Shown here in pieces: positions 1 through 8,213 of a stretch of 17,589 nt of DNA. This stretch comes from an uncultured Eggerthellaceae bacterium (lineage in GTDB: Bacteria > Actinomycetota > Coriobacteriia > Coriobacteriales > Eggerthellaceae): positions 1-17,589 of the forward strand of contig CANRPV010000014.1 in the NCBI GenBank assembly GCA_947632575.1, written 5' to 3'. A program made the translations under genes and the position numbers. The notes beneath the pieces were generated by a model that saw only the letters and a program-made list of their open reading frames with translations, did no database searches and was not told where the DNA came from. Position 1 is the first letter of the stretch, and every line of letters begins with the position of its first letter.

Positions 1-2697
1 CCCATAGTCAACCGATTGGTCTTCCTGAGGGAAATCATCTCCCTTAAAAAGAGCAACACGAATGTCGTCCTGGATGGGCTCGTAATGATTGCTGGCGGTC
101 ACACCATGAAGCAGGGAGACAAAAAGCGCCTCGCTCGCCCGGGTGATCGCCACATAGAAAAGCCGTCGCTTTTCATAGAGACTCTCTTGAGCATCATGAG
201 CAAGCATGAAGGCCAGACGCTGCGCCGGGCTGAGCTTCGGATCTCTCATGAGCGCTCCGAGATCCGTCGTCGCACGAAGGTTCTCCTCGGCCTCCGCTAA
301 GAAGGGGTTTGATTTATCGTAGATGGCTGTCCGCTCGTTCTTTTCGGGCTTGAGATAGCCATAAATCCTACCTTCATCAACCTGATTGATGAAAGCGTCG
401 CTTCGAGTTCTAACGCTATAGCAATTGGCAACAGCTACCAGGGGAAACTCTAAACCCTTTGAACCGTGAACCGTCATGATGCGAATGGCGCCGGCGCTTC
501 CGCTTAACGCACCAAGCTTCTCCTTGTCGTTGGAGAGCAGAGAGAAATGACGTGCGACTCGGGCCATATCGTAACCGGCGTTTTCACTCAGAGTCTCTAC
601 GATACGCAGCACTTTCAAAAGATTCGCCGCCTGTGCGACGCCCGATGCGCCCTCCTGCTGAAGCCGATTCAACCAGCCACTGTCCTCCAGTACTTGGCGA
701 AGCACCTCCTCGGGACGTCGCGTTCCCAAGCTGCGCCAAGCGCGTTGGAGAATTTCTCTCACCCTTATCAATCGAGGTGTCTGAGCCGTAAAGAGAGGAC
801 CCCAGAGCTGTTTCTCGAGCGAGCATCGCTTGGCAAGCGGTAGCTTGTTTTCCGCATCGGGTAGCTGTGTTGCGAGGGTGAGTAGCTCATCAGCGGACAG
901 AGCCATCATCTCGCTCGTTATAACGGCAAAGAGCGCCTCGGTATCGGCCGGATCCGCCAAGGCTCGCATAAGAGAGGCCATAAGCGCAACCGAGCGTTGC
1001 TCATAAAATCCCGAACCGCCGGTGACCACATAGTCGAAACCAGCTTCTCGCAGTGCCTCTCCGTAAATCTCAGCCCCTGTGGTCTCGCCCAGCAAGAGCA
1101 CCATCTCATCAGCGTTGTGGCCCTCGTCTCTCAACTGGCTAAACCATCGGGCTATGGCTCGCGCTTCTTCAGCCCGCGCCTCATTTCGAGAGACCCCCTC
1201 TTGGCGAGCGGAACGCGCGTCGCTGTAGCGGGTAAGGCTTAAGGTCACCCGTGGAGCACACGCTTTATAGTGATTGCCTCTCCTTTGAATCTGTTTCTCA
1301 TCGCGGCCAGCTTGAAGGTCGAGAAACTCTTCGGAGAAATAGCCCTTAGCGCCGCAGACTCTTCTCACGAAAGCCAAAATATCCGGATGGCTTCGGAAGT
1401 TTTGATCTAACGAGACGCTTTTTGCTCCCAGCTCCTCGCGCATGTGCCGCTTATGCCGCAAATAGACGTTGACGTTGGCTCCCTGAAAGCGATAGATGCT
1501 CTGTTGAGAATCTCCCACCGTGCAAAGGTGCTCGGGGAAAGCTCCCACCATCGCCTCGATGAGTTCGATCTGCAGCTGGTTGGTGTCTTGGAACTCATCC
1601 ACCATCACCAGACGGAATCGCCGACTGTAAACAGCGGCGATCTCGGGATGGGATCTCAGTCCCTTGAGACAAGTTTGAAGGAGGCCCGAGAGATCCAACA
1701 CCCCCTGTGCTCTCAAGAGCGCTTCATAGCATTCCTGCACGCTCTTGGCGAAGATGAATAACGCCTGCTTAAGCTCCTGGGTAGACGCTAAATCACACTC
1801 CAGATTGGCTCTTGCGAGTTCCACCTTCAGCGCATAGACCTCTTCTTCGGTGTTCGCAGTCTTTCTTGGAGCCTTGAGAGCTCCCATCAGCTCTCTCAAT
1901 CTAGTCCATTGAGTCAGTGGACCATGGGTCCTTTCGCCATCGCATCCTTGAGCGCCCCCATCATCGTGTAGATAGCTCTGGATCAGCTCAACACATTCCT
2001 CGCAAAGTTCGGCGCCTTTGGGTCCCAGACCCGCCTGAAGCAGCTCCTCATAGCGCACCAGAAGATTCCGTACCAAGACTCCAGGCTGCAGATGGGAACT
2101 CTCATCGACAACGAAGCTCTCCACCCCATCGGGAAGATACGATGCGAGTTTCAAAACCTGTTTCGCCAAACCTACCGCCGACTGGTCACTGCGCGAGCTT
2201 GTACCATAGGACTCGAAGAGTCTATCGAGCAGACGTTTTTCTTCGTCGGTAAAAAGATCATCGGCACGCTGATCTAACACAGCGGCAATGGCCTGCGCTT
2301 GAAGATCTTCCTGCTCGACGCTGTCGATGAGCCGTATTTGAGGGTTCAAACCGAACTCAAGAGCGTGTTCGCGAATGATGCGATAGGCCATACCATGAAT
2401 CGTTGAGATCCACGCCCCATCTACCAAACGCGCCTGATCCTTAAGTCCCGCACTCTGAAGCGCTGATCTCACGCGGCTTTTGATTTCATTGGCGGCCCGT
2501 TCCGTAAAAGTTATGGCGAGCACCTCATCGACACTCGAAAGATAAGGACCAGACTCCTCGGAAAGGGCATAGACGATACGCTGCTGTAATGTGAACGTTT
2601 TACCTGATCCGGCACCAGCACTGATGAGCAACGGCTCTTCGAGACTCTCCACGCTTTGACGCTGAGCCCGAGTGAGCTTGGAGAAATCGAACTTCAT
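1..2697 (-). CDS. AddA/UvrD-family ATP-dependent helicase (3' end beyond window)
   Basis: The frame is open from an ATG at 2697 to the window edge, 899 codons with no stop, so the C-terminus is missing. All superfamily 1A helicase motifs are visible: Walker A AGAGSGKT (residues 27-34), motif Ia AITFTERAANEIK (about 62-74), Walker B VMVDEFQDT (364-372), motif III VGDSQQSIYRFQG (394-406), motif IV NFRSHPD (433-439), motif V TVHGSKGLEFP (742-752) and motif VI FYVAITRASEAL (847-858). The start overlaps the stop of the nuclease gene upstream (ATGA) and has AGAGG a few bases before it. Because it directly follows an AddB-like gene, I read it as the AddA-type partner that unwinds and, with a C-terminal nuclease domain, degrades double-strand break ends until a recombination hotspot is met. 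That C-terminal nuclease domain would lie outside the window, so a plain UvrD/PcrA-like helicase is not formally excluded. Confidence 0.88.
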   Translation of the reverse strand, partial: MKFDFSKLTRAQRQSVESLEEPLLISAGAGSGKTFTLQQRIVYALSEESGPYLSSVDEVLAITFTERAANEIKSRVRSALQSAGLKDQARLVDGAWISTIHGMAYRIIREHALEFGLNPQIRLIDSVEQEDLQAQAIAAVLDQRADDLFTDEEKRLLDRLFESYGTSSRSDQSAVGLAKQVLKLASYLPDGVESFVVDESSHLQPGVLVRNLLVRYEELLQAGLGPKGAELCEECVELIQSYLHDDGGAQGCDGERTHGPLTQWTRLRELMGALKAPRKTANTEEEVYALKVELARANLECDLASTQELKQALFIFAKSVQECYEALLRAQGVLDLSGLLQTCLKGLRSHPEIAAVYSRRFRLVMVDEFQDTNQLQIELIEAMVGAFPEHLCTVGDSQQSIYRFQGANVNVYLRHKRHMREELGAKSVSLDQNFRSHPDILAFVRRVCGAKGYFSEEFLDLQAGRDEKQIQRRGNHYKACAPRVTLSLTRYSDARSARQEGVSRNEARAEEARAIARWFSQLRDEGHNADEMVLLLGETTGAEIYGEALREAGFDYVVTGGSGFYEQRSVALMASLMRALADPADTEALFAVITSEMMALSADELLTLATQLPDAENKLPLAKRCSLEKQLWGPLFTAQTPRLIRVREILQRAWRSLGTRRPEEVLRQVLEDSGWLNRLQQEGASGVAQAANLLKVLRIVETLSENAGYDMARVARHFSLLSNDKEKLGALSGSAGAIRIMTVHGSKGLEFPLVAVANCYSVRTRSDAFINQVDEGRIYGYLKPEKNERTAIYDKSNPFLAEAEENLRATTDLGALMRDPKLSPAQRLAFMLAHDAQESLYEKRRLFYVAITRASEALFVSLLHGVTASNHYEPIQDDIRVALFKGDDFPQEDQSVDYG

Positions 2698-5636
2698 GAG
2701 AGCCTCTTCTCGCAGAGGATGGCGGGACAGTAGCGGCATACCTCCGCATCATAGGGACAAGGAGCGATATTTCCCTCCGCAAGGCTTTCGAGACGCTCAG
2801 TGATTTCATGCTCCGTCCAATCGAGCAGCTCTTTGAAATCCACCCAGAGCTCACGGGGAAGCTCGCGAGCCTTATCTTGGACACTCGGTAACACCTCAGG
2901 ATAGATCAATCCCGGCATCGGCTCATAAACCCCTGTGCTGTTTTGCGTGAGCGGATTGACATACAGCGTTCCCACCACGTCATAGCCCAATTGACGAGAG
3001 ACCATCTGGGCATAGATGAGAGCTTGTATCTTTCTGGGGAGAAACCGATCTTCTTGAGAGGCTTTACCGAAAACATAGGATTTCAAGTTGCCGGTCTTGT
3101 AGTCGATGATGACCGCGTGATTGGCATCGTCGACATCGATGCGATCCACCTTGCCTACCACACGATTATCTCCATAATACACAGGAATATCTTCGCCAAA
3201 GGCCCATTCCATATGCCGCGGCCTGAACGCTGGCAAAAACGCGGGTTGCTCGCTTATATACTGGCGCAGACTCTTGCGAATGTCCTCGACCTGAGCCCAT
3301 TCCCATCCATTGATCGGTATCAATCGTCCTGACAGATACCTTTTACCCGCTTGCTCACCCAACACATCGTCGAAAACCTGATTCAAGAGCTCCAAAGCCT
3401 GATCGGTATGCTCCCGATCGATTGAGCCGTTTCCGAGAGCCATCCACTGGTTATAGAAATCGCAGAGTACGCTATGAACGAAGTTACCTCGTTCGATGGC
3501 GCCGAACTTCTCATCAGGCTCTTGTAATCTCAACCGCCGAACCACAAACCACTGATAGGGGCATTCCAGATAGCTCTCAATCTGGGAAGCCGACAAGCTC
3601 ATGCCCGGAAGCGTGCTTGCCTCCACCTTCTGAGGAAGACTTATCAAAGACCGACTCTCATCATCGATGATCCCGGTCAGTGGCTGCGGTACGCGCAGAT
3701 CACAGGCTTGCTCCTTGAATCCTGTGATGTTGTAGAGAAAATCCTCTTCACTACGTAGCGTAACCCAAGGCATAAGCGTCGAGGTGATTCCGAAGGGCTG
3801 GACCAAATTGCTCACGTCGGTGAGATCCGCTCGATAACAATCCACCGTCTCCTCGAAGAGAGATGCAGGATATTCGGGTTCAGCATCATCGCACGTCAAC
3901 CTACGCTCAAGCACAATTTGAGAACGAGCCGCCGCAAGCCCATGGCGATACCGAAGACGACACGATAGCAATGGATCCTGTTCCAAAGGGATACCGAGTT
4001 TATTAAGAAGGGTGTCCTTGGCGCTATAATCGGCCCGTATTGGCCTTTGGGATGCGTTCATCGCAAGCATGAGAAGGATATCGCAGCTGCAGGGATCGAG
4101 ATCCGATGCCCCCTCTAAATCCCTGATCTCAACCACAGGAAGCTTCTGGCCATCTAGCTTCTTGGCTCCCAGCTTCTTGCCTTCAAGCTTCTGGCCATCT
4201 AGTTTCTGGTCTCCAAGGTCCCCACCGGCCTCCATACCTCTCGCTAACGCTAAGGAGCCCTGGATAGACCGACCCGAGAGAAGTTGAACAAAGCTGATAA
4301 AGTCTAAACCCACCGCCTCAGATTCCTGCGCCAATGCCTCAAGGGCATCAAGCGCTCTCAGCTCTATATCGATAAAAGCGACGGAACTGGCTTTACTGAG
4401 TCCTTGATAAAGCCAATAGGATTTAAAAACACGCAGAGCATCGCTGAGCTCGCCCGTCTCAAAAAGACCGATCGTTGCTTGAAGGGCATCGGGCTCCCGC
4501 TGAGCTAAATCACTCAACACAGTATCCGCATCGGTAAGGCGATTGCTGCGCCAAAGGCCATCCAAATAGAAGGCGTCAGAGCGGCTGATGGCATTAAGCG
4601 GATTGATCGCGAAATCGCTGGCAGCAAACGTATCTGGTGGGACCTGGCCATCCATGATCTGCGCCAACTGAAGCAACGCACGCGCCGCTTGCGTTTCAAT
4701 GAGCGGCACACGTCCCTCGAAGGCTAAAAGAGCGCAAGAACCGTCTGCAGAGTCGTTCCACTCCTGTGCCAAGCGATTGAACAGCTTAAACGGCTCATCT
4801 GCTACCACCACGAGACGATGCGTTGAGCTTTCCTCGGTTAAAGCCGGATCCATGAGAGCGTTTTCGATAAGATCATGCACCAAACGATATTCGGCGCTTT
4901 GGCCGGTGGCGAAAGCGAAGCGAAGAGAACCCTCGGGTTGCAAAGGTTTGGACGGGTCAGGCTGATAGAGCCGAGTAAGCAGTGATTGAAGCTCAACGGA
5001 CCGCTCGGGATGACCTTCGAAGGATGATTCATCCACCCCATCCCAAAGAAACTCAGCGTTCAGGCTCTCGAGAAAGCGTTCATCTTTGACAGTAAGTGTC
5101 CCTGGAACGAACTGATAGCAGATGATCGCCCGTTTCACGAAATCGGTCGGATTGAGCAAAGAGCTTATCTCGCAGGCCTCGATCATGAAACGTTCGTCGA
5201 GCAAGGTCTGATAAACTTCAGCGGCTTCTAAAAACGCTCGCTCTTCAGCTGACCAGCGGGACGGCACATTTTGATCCGATTCCAAAGATCTCCAGACCCG
5301 AAGAGTCGACATTGCCTCAGACACCAGAGAGGCTAAAAACACAATGCTATCAGGTCCATGGGGGTGTGACCCCGATTCAAGACCTTCCCACGCCTTCGCA
5401 CAAAGTGCCAGCCGCTGAGTCGAATCCACGATCTTGCGGCCATCGCCATAGAGTTCCCAGCTATCGACCAACCATTGACTCAACGTGCAAACCTGCACAC
5501 GAAAGCCCAAGGCGTTATAGGCCAGTAATTTTTTCACCCTGACGCTTGCCGCATAGCTCGGTGTCAAAACCACCGGTCTGCGACCGGATGACTTCCCGTC
5601 AAAGAGAGCTTGAAATAAGGGCCATTGGCTGTTCAT
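2694..5636 (-). CDS. AddB-like PD-(D/E)XK nuclease with probable Fe-S cluster
   Basis: This 980-residue protein looks like the AddB subunit of an AddAB break-processing complex. The C-terminal third is a RecB-type nuclease: GNFVH (H721), GKVDRID (D831), IIDYKTG (D845, K847) and KIQALIYAQ (Q871). Four cysteines, C692 in YLECPYQWF and C967, C970, C975 near the end (CX2CX4C), match the 4Fe-4S staple known in AddB nucleases. The N-terminal part should be the degenerate helicase fold; I see no Walker A there, so ATP hydrolysis is left to the partner. Residues 475-499 are five pentapeptides ending in KL, a low-complexity insertion. The start ATG overlaps the TGA of the MOSC gene and has no clear ribosome site, so translation is probably coupled. 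The end overlaps the helicase start in the same way. The family call is firm; the exact subtype (AddB versus an AdnA-like protein) is less so. Confidence 0.82.
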   Translation of the reverse strand: MNSQWPLFQALFDGKSSGRRPVVLTPSYAASVRVKKLLAYNALGFRVQVCTLSQWLVDSWELYGDGRKIVDSTQRLALCAKAWEGLESGSHPHGPDSIVFLASLVSEAMSTLRVWRSLESDQNVPSRWSAEERAFLEAAEVYQTLLDERFMIEACEISSLLNPTDFVKRAIICYQFVPGTLTVKDERFLESLNAEFLWDGVDESSFEGHPERSVELQSLLTRLYQPDPSKPLQPEGSLRFAFATGQSAEYRLVHDLIENALMDPALTEESSTHRLVVVADEPFKLFNRLAQEWNDSADGSCALLAFEGRVPLIETQAARALLQLAQIMDGQVPPDTFAASDFAINPLNAISRSDAFYLDGLWRSNRLTDADTVLSDLAQREPDALQATIGLFETGELSDALRVFKSYWLYQGLSKASSVAFIDIELRALDALEALAQESEAVGLDFISFVQLLSGRSIQGSLALARGMEAGGDLGDQKLDGQKLEGKKLGAKKLDGQKLPVVEIRDLEGASDLDPCSCDILLMLAMNASQRPIRADYSAKDTLLNKLGIPLEQDPLLSCRLRYRHGLAAARSQIVLERRLTCDDAEPEYPASLFEETVDCYRADLTDVSNLVQPFGITSTLMPWVTLRSEEDFLYNITGFKEQACDLRVPQPLTGIIDDESRSLISLPQKVEASTLPGMSLSASQIESYLECPYQWFVVRRLRLQEPDEKFGAIERGNFVHSVLCDFYNQWMALGNGSIDREHTDQALELLNQVFDDVLGEQAGKRYLSGRLIPINGWEWAQVEDIRKSLRQYISEQPAFLPAFRPRHMEWAFGEDIPVYYGDNRVVGKVDRIDVDDANHAVIIDYKTGNLKSYVFGKASQEDRFLPRKIQALIYAQMVSRQLGYDVVGTLYVNPLTQNSTGVYEPMPGLIYPEVLPSVQDKARELPRELWVDFKELLDWTEHEITERLESLAEGNIAPCPYDAEVCRYCPAILCEKRLS
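4140..4214 (-). repeat. five 15-bp tandem repeats inside the addB-like gene
   Basis: Five consecutive 15-base units encode GDQKL, DGQKL, EGKKL, GAKKL and DGQKL (residues 475-499). The unit at 4140-4154 and the one at 4185-4199 are identical on the + strand (aagcttctggccatc); the others differ by a few bases. Being a multiple of three, copy-number change keeps the frame. The insertion lies between the degenerate helicase region and the nuclease region and is probably an exposed linker. Confidence 0.9.
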
Positions 5637-6064
5637 GAGATTACCGATATGGTGTCGCCCGGAGCTATGGTTCCCCCCTCGATGACCTTAGTAAATACAC
5701 CTTCACGAGGCATGATGCAATCTCCCACCTGATGATATATTGCGCAGTGCGCGTGGCATTCCTTACCGATTTGGGTAAGCTCCAAAATGACGTCGTTGCA
5801 TTTAAAACGCGTTCCTAGAGGAAGAGCGCTCAGATCGATTCCCTCGACCACGATGTTTTCGCCAAATGCACCATCCTCTACTGAGGCCCCACGGCGTTTG
5901 AATTCCTCGATCTTCTCATAGGAAAGTAAGCTGACCTGACGATGCCACGCTCCCGCATGGGCATCACCCTCAATGCCATGATCGACCTTAAGTGTTATAG
6001 ATGCAGTAGGGGTTTTTTGGATGCCCCGCCTGTCGCTCGTACAAACTGCCCTCACCGTTCCCAT
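5633..6064 (-). CDS. MOSC-domain protein (Moco/sulfur carrier type)
   Basis: The protein of 143 residues is a stand-alone MOSC domain, the beta-strand-rich fold shared with the C-terminal domain of Moco sulfurases and with YiiM/YuaD-type proteins, thought to carry sulfur or bind Moco. Family features are the IEGDAHAG segment (31-38), GAFGENIVVEG (65-75), PLGTRF (82-87) and the cysteine in QIGKEC (C103), followed by C107 and C116. The frame is open back to 6169, inside moaC, but the start chosen is ATG at 6064 because AAGGTGG sits 6 bases before it and it follows the moaC stop by 16 bases. It is between moaC and the nuclease gene, whose ATG overlaps its stop. The neighbourhood supports a Moco role; the target enzyme is unknown. 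Confidence 0.85.
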   Translation of the reverse strand: MGTVRAVCTSDRRGIQKTPTASITLKVDHGIEGDAHAGAWHRQVSLLSYEKIEEFKRRGASVEDGAFGENIVVEGIDLSALPLGTRFKCNDVILELTQIGKECHAHCAIYHQVGDCIMPREGVFTKVIEGGTIAPGDTISVIS

Positions 6065-6080
6065 AAGGGACCACCTTGCC

Positions 6081-6596
6081 TTAGATGCTTTCCTCTCGAA
6101 GCCACCGCCCCGACTTTCCGCCCTCTTTTCGCAGCAAGCGGATCTCACCGATCTCCATAGCTCGATCAACCGCCTTGCACATATCGTAAATCGTCAAACA
6201 GGCCACGCTGACCGCCGTTAAGGCCTCCATCTCCACGCCCGTTTTTCCGTTCACACTACAGGTGCTAAGTACGTGAATTCCAACCCGTCCGTCAGATCTC
6301 TGCCCCGCTTTAACTGCCTGAAAATCCAGAGAGATACCAGTCAAATTGAGGGGATGGCAGAGAGGTATGAGTGTGCTGGTTTGCTTGGCAGCCATAAGGC
6401 CCGCCACCCGAGCGCATGCGATCACATCGCCTTTGGGAGCATCTCCCTCCACGATCAGCTTTAATGTCGAGGGAGCCATGGAGATGAAGCCCTCTGCCAA
6501 AGCGACGCGATCGGTATCAGCCTTTGCACCAACATCCACCATATGCATTTCGCCCTGCCCATTGATATGGGATAGGCGATTCGTTTCAGATTCCAT
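6081..6596 (-). CDS. moaC: cyclic pyranopterin monophosphate synthase MoaC
   Basis: MoaC acts with MoaA in the first step of Moco synthesis, turning the MoaA product (3',8-cyclo-GTP) into cyclic pyranopterin monophosphate in the cytoplasm. The 171-residue length is near the family norm of about 160. The N-terminal LSHINGQGEMHMVDVG, LIPLCHPL (H81), KTGVEMEALTAVS (118-130) and YDMCKA (D138, K141) are the family's signature and active-site segments. The ATG at 6596 places the HIN motif at the usual distance from the start. The ribosome site is weak: GAGAGG lies about 13 bases upstream, further than ideal. It follows moaA after 105 bases of degenerate repeats. Confidence 0.96.
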   Translation of the reverse strand: MESETNRLSHINGQGEMHMVDVGAKADTDRVALAEGFISMAPSTLKLIVEGDAPKGDVIACARVAGLMAAKQTSTLIPLCHPLNLTGISLDFQAVKAGQRSDGRVGIHVLSTCSVNGKTGVEMEALTAVSVACLTIYDMCKAVDRAMEIGEIRLLRKEGGKSGRWLREESI

Positions 6597-6615
6597 CGTA
6601 AGTGGCTTGCCTCTC

Positions 6616-6688
6616 GTATCTTGTCATCGCTTGACGTCTTGTTTTCTCTGGCGCGTTGTCATCTTTTGGCGTGTTCTCATCTCTAGGC
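6616..6688 (-). repeat. degenerate ~18-bp tandem repeats between moaA and moaC
   Basis: Four adjacent imperfect units fill most of the moaA-moaC gap: 6616-6635, 6636-6652, 6653-6670 and 6671-6688 (20, 17, 18 and 18 bases). On the + strand they share a TTGTCATC-like core followed by a GGC or GAC end. There is no hairpin with a T-run, so this does not look like a terminator. Function unknown. Confidence 0.55.
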
Positions 6689-6701
6689 GTCCTACTATGC
6701 C

Positions 6702-7697
6702 TTAACCGCCTATTTGCGACATCTGCCGTAAGGTCCCTACTCGAAAGTGATGCTCATCCGGTTTGGAGGCCAAAGCTTGACTTAACGTCTTGCGCACACC
6801 TTCCTCGCCATAGCGTCTGAGCGCGGTTTTCGCATCGAATTCCTGATCCGAAAAAAGGCAGGGTCGTACTTGGCCGTCGGCGGTCATGCGCAATCGATTG
6901 CATTGAGCGCAAAAATGGTTTGATAGCGGGGATATGAAACCAACGGTACCGAAAGCCTTGTCGAAGCGATAATAGCGAGCTGGCCCCCATCCTACCGGTT
7001 TATCCTCAACCACCTCATGCAGCGGGCCAATGCCTTGAGAGCGCGCCTTGTTGTTTATGTGTTCGATGAGCTCAGAACTTGGAATCACGTCCTCGCTGCT
7101 CCAACGAGCCTCAGATCCCGCTGCTCCAATCGGCATGCATTCGATAAAACGTACATGAAGAGGCCGGTCCAAAGAGAGCTTCGCAAAGGCAAAGAAATCC
7201 TGATCGAGGCTTCGCGTGGTGACCACATTGAGCTTTATCGGGTCAAAGCCCACCGCAAAGGCAGCGTCTATGCCCTCGCGCACCTTATCGAGAGAGCCTC
7301 CCCTTGTGATCTGGGAAAAAACCTGCGGATCCAGCGTGTCGAGAGAGATGTTCACGCGAGAAAGTCCCGCCTGCTTCAACGCCTCGGCTTTGGCGGAAAG
7401 CAAAATTCCGTTGGTGGTCAAAGCCACGGACTCGATCGAGTCAAGAGAGCTTAAGGAGTAAATAAGATCCTCAATGCCGCGCCTTACCAAAGGCTCCCCA
7501 CCCGTGAGTCGAATACGTCTTATCCCGAGATCAGAGGCGATCCTTGCGATAGTCGCGATCTCTTCGATGCGAAGGATCTCATCATGACTGATCTGCTGGA
7601 CCCCCTCGGCTGGCATGCAATACACGCAGCGAAGGTTACAGCGGTCAGTGACGGAGATGCGCATATAGTCGATGGTTCTTCCGAAGCAATCTTGCAA
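6702..7697 (-). CDS. moaA: GTP 3',8-cyclase MoaA (radical SAM)
   Basis: MoaA uses two 4Fe-4S clusters and S-adenosylmethionine to cyclise GTP, the first step of Moco synthesis. The radical SAM motif CNLRCVYC gives C20, C24, C27; GGEP is at 66-69; the second cluster is C263, C266, C280 (CX2CX13C), which binds GTP in characterised MoaA. The C-terminus ends in Gly-Gly (330-331), which is required for activity in the family. At 331 residues the length is typical. The start is TTG at 7697: it gives the usual distance to the first cysteine motif, and AAGGA lies about 10 bases before it. A 14-base duplication lies just upstream of that site. It sits between the di-Mop gene and moaC. Confidence 0.96.
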   Translation of the reverse strand: MQDCFGRTIDYMRISVTDRCNLRCVYCMPAEGVQQISHDEILRIEEIATIARIASDLGIRRIRLTGGEPLVRRGIEDLIYSLSSLDSIESVALTTNGILLSAKAEALKQAGLSRVNISLDTLDPQVFSQITRGGSLDKVREGIDAAFAVGFDPIKLNVVTTRSLDQDFFAFAKLSLDRPLHVRFIECMPIGAAGSEARWSSEDVIPSSELIEHINNKARSQGIGPLHEVVEDKPVGWGPARYYRFDKAFGTVGFISPLSNHFCAQCNRLRMTADGQVRPCLFSDQEFDAKTALRRYGEEGVRKTLSQALASKPDEHHFRVGTLRQMSQIGG

Positions 7698-7714
7698 CGA
7701 TCTCAGGTCCTTAG

Positions 7715-7742
7715 CGTATGCGAGGGTACGTATGCGAGGGTA
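7715..7742. repeat. perfect 14-bp tandem duplication upstream of moaA
   Basis: The sequence cgtatgcgagggta occurs twice head to tail (7715-7728 and 7729-7742), followed by a partial third start (cgtgag). It lies in the 57-base gap between the di-Mop stop and the moaA ribosome site, so it lengthens the leader without altering a coding frame. Confidence 0.9.
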
Positions 7743-7754
7743 CGTGAGCGGAGA

Positions 7755-8180
7755 TTAAAGTGCGAGCACGATGACATCACTGGCTTGAATTATAGCCAGC
7801 GCAGGCTTACCCTCGGCCAGTTCCAACTCCTCGATGGCCTCACTTGTGATAGTGCCTTTAATATGACATCCATTGGGAAGCTCGAGTTCCACCAGACCTT
7901 CGACATCCCCCTTGTTGACCTTTACGACCGTACCAGCCAGTTGATTTAAGGCCGAAAATCGCTCGAGGGGCTCATTGCCGGAGGCGAACATCACATCGGA
8001 AGCTTTGATAATGGCTCTCACCGGCACATCCTTGCGTAAAAAGAGATCCACAATCGCCTCATTGGTGATCAGAGCTTTGAACTCGATGCCGTCCATATCC
8101 ATTATCACCAATCCATTGACCGCGCCCTTTTGCACATCGGTGATAAGTCCTGGTACCTGATTACGCGCTGATAATTCCAT
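7755..8180 (-). CDS. di-domain molbindin (two Mop/TOBE domains)
   Basis: The 141-residue protein consists of two Mop domains in tandem, roughly residues 4-66 and 75-141. Each begins with an S-A-x-N-Q segment (SARNQ, SALNQ), continues with GxxxxVxKGxVxGLV-like strands and ends with IIKASDV or IIQASDV. This layout is that of ModG-type molbindins, small cytoplasmic proteins that bind molybdate or tungstate as oligomers and are thought to store it or buffer it. No DNA-binding region is present. The start ATG at 8180 has AGAGG 7 bases upstream. It follows modC by 33 bases. Together with the Mop-less ModE-like protein at 12642-13007 it may replace the sensor half of a normal ModE. Confidence 0.93.
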   Translation of the reverse strand: MELSARNQVPGLITDVQKGAVNGLVIMDMDGIEFKALITNEAIVDLFLRKDVPVRAIIKASDVMFASGNEPLERFSALNQLAGTVVKVNKGDVEGLVELELPNGCHIKGTITSEAIEELELAEGKPALAIIQASDVIVLAL

Positions 8181-8213
8181 TGCTCTACCTCTTTCGGTTT
8201 TTGACTTATTCTA

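Noticed and set aside
6065..6169. Longer MOSC protein starting at 6169
   Set aside because: The added 35 residues overlap moaC in another frame and are not MOSC-like; ATG 6064 has an AAGGTGG ribosome site.
7017..7454. Plus-strand open frame of 145 codons antisense to moaA
   Set aside because: Fully inside moaA, no recognisable domain.
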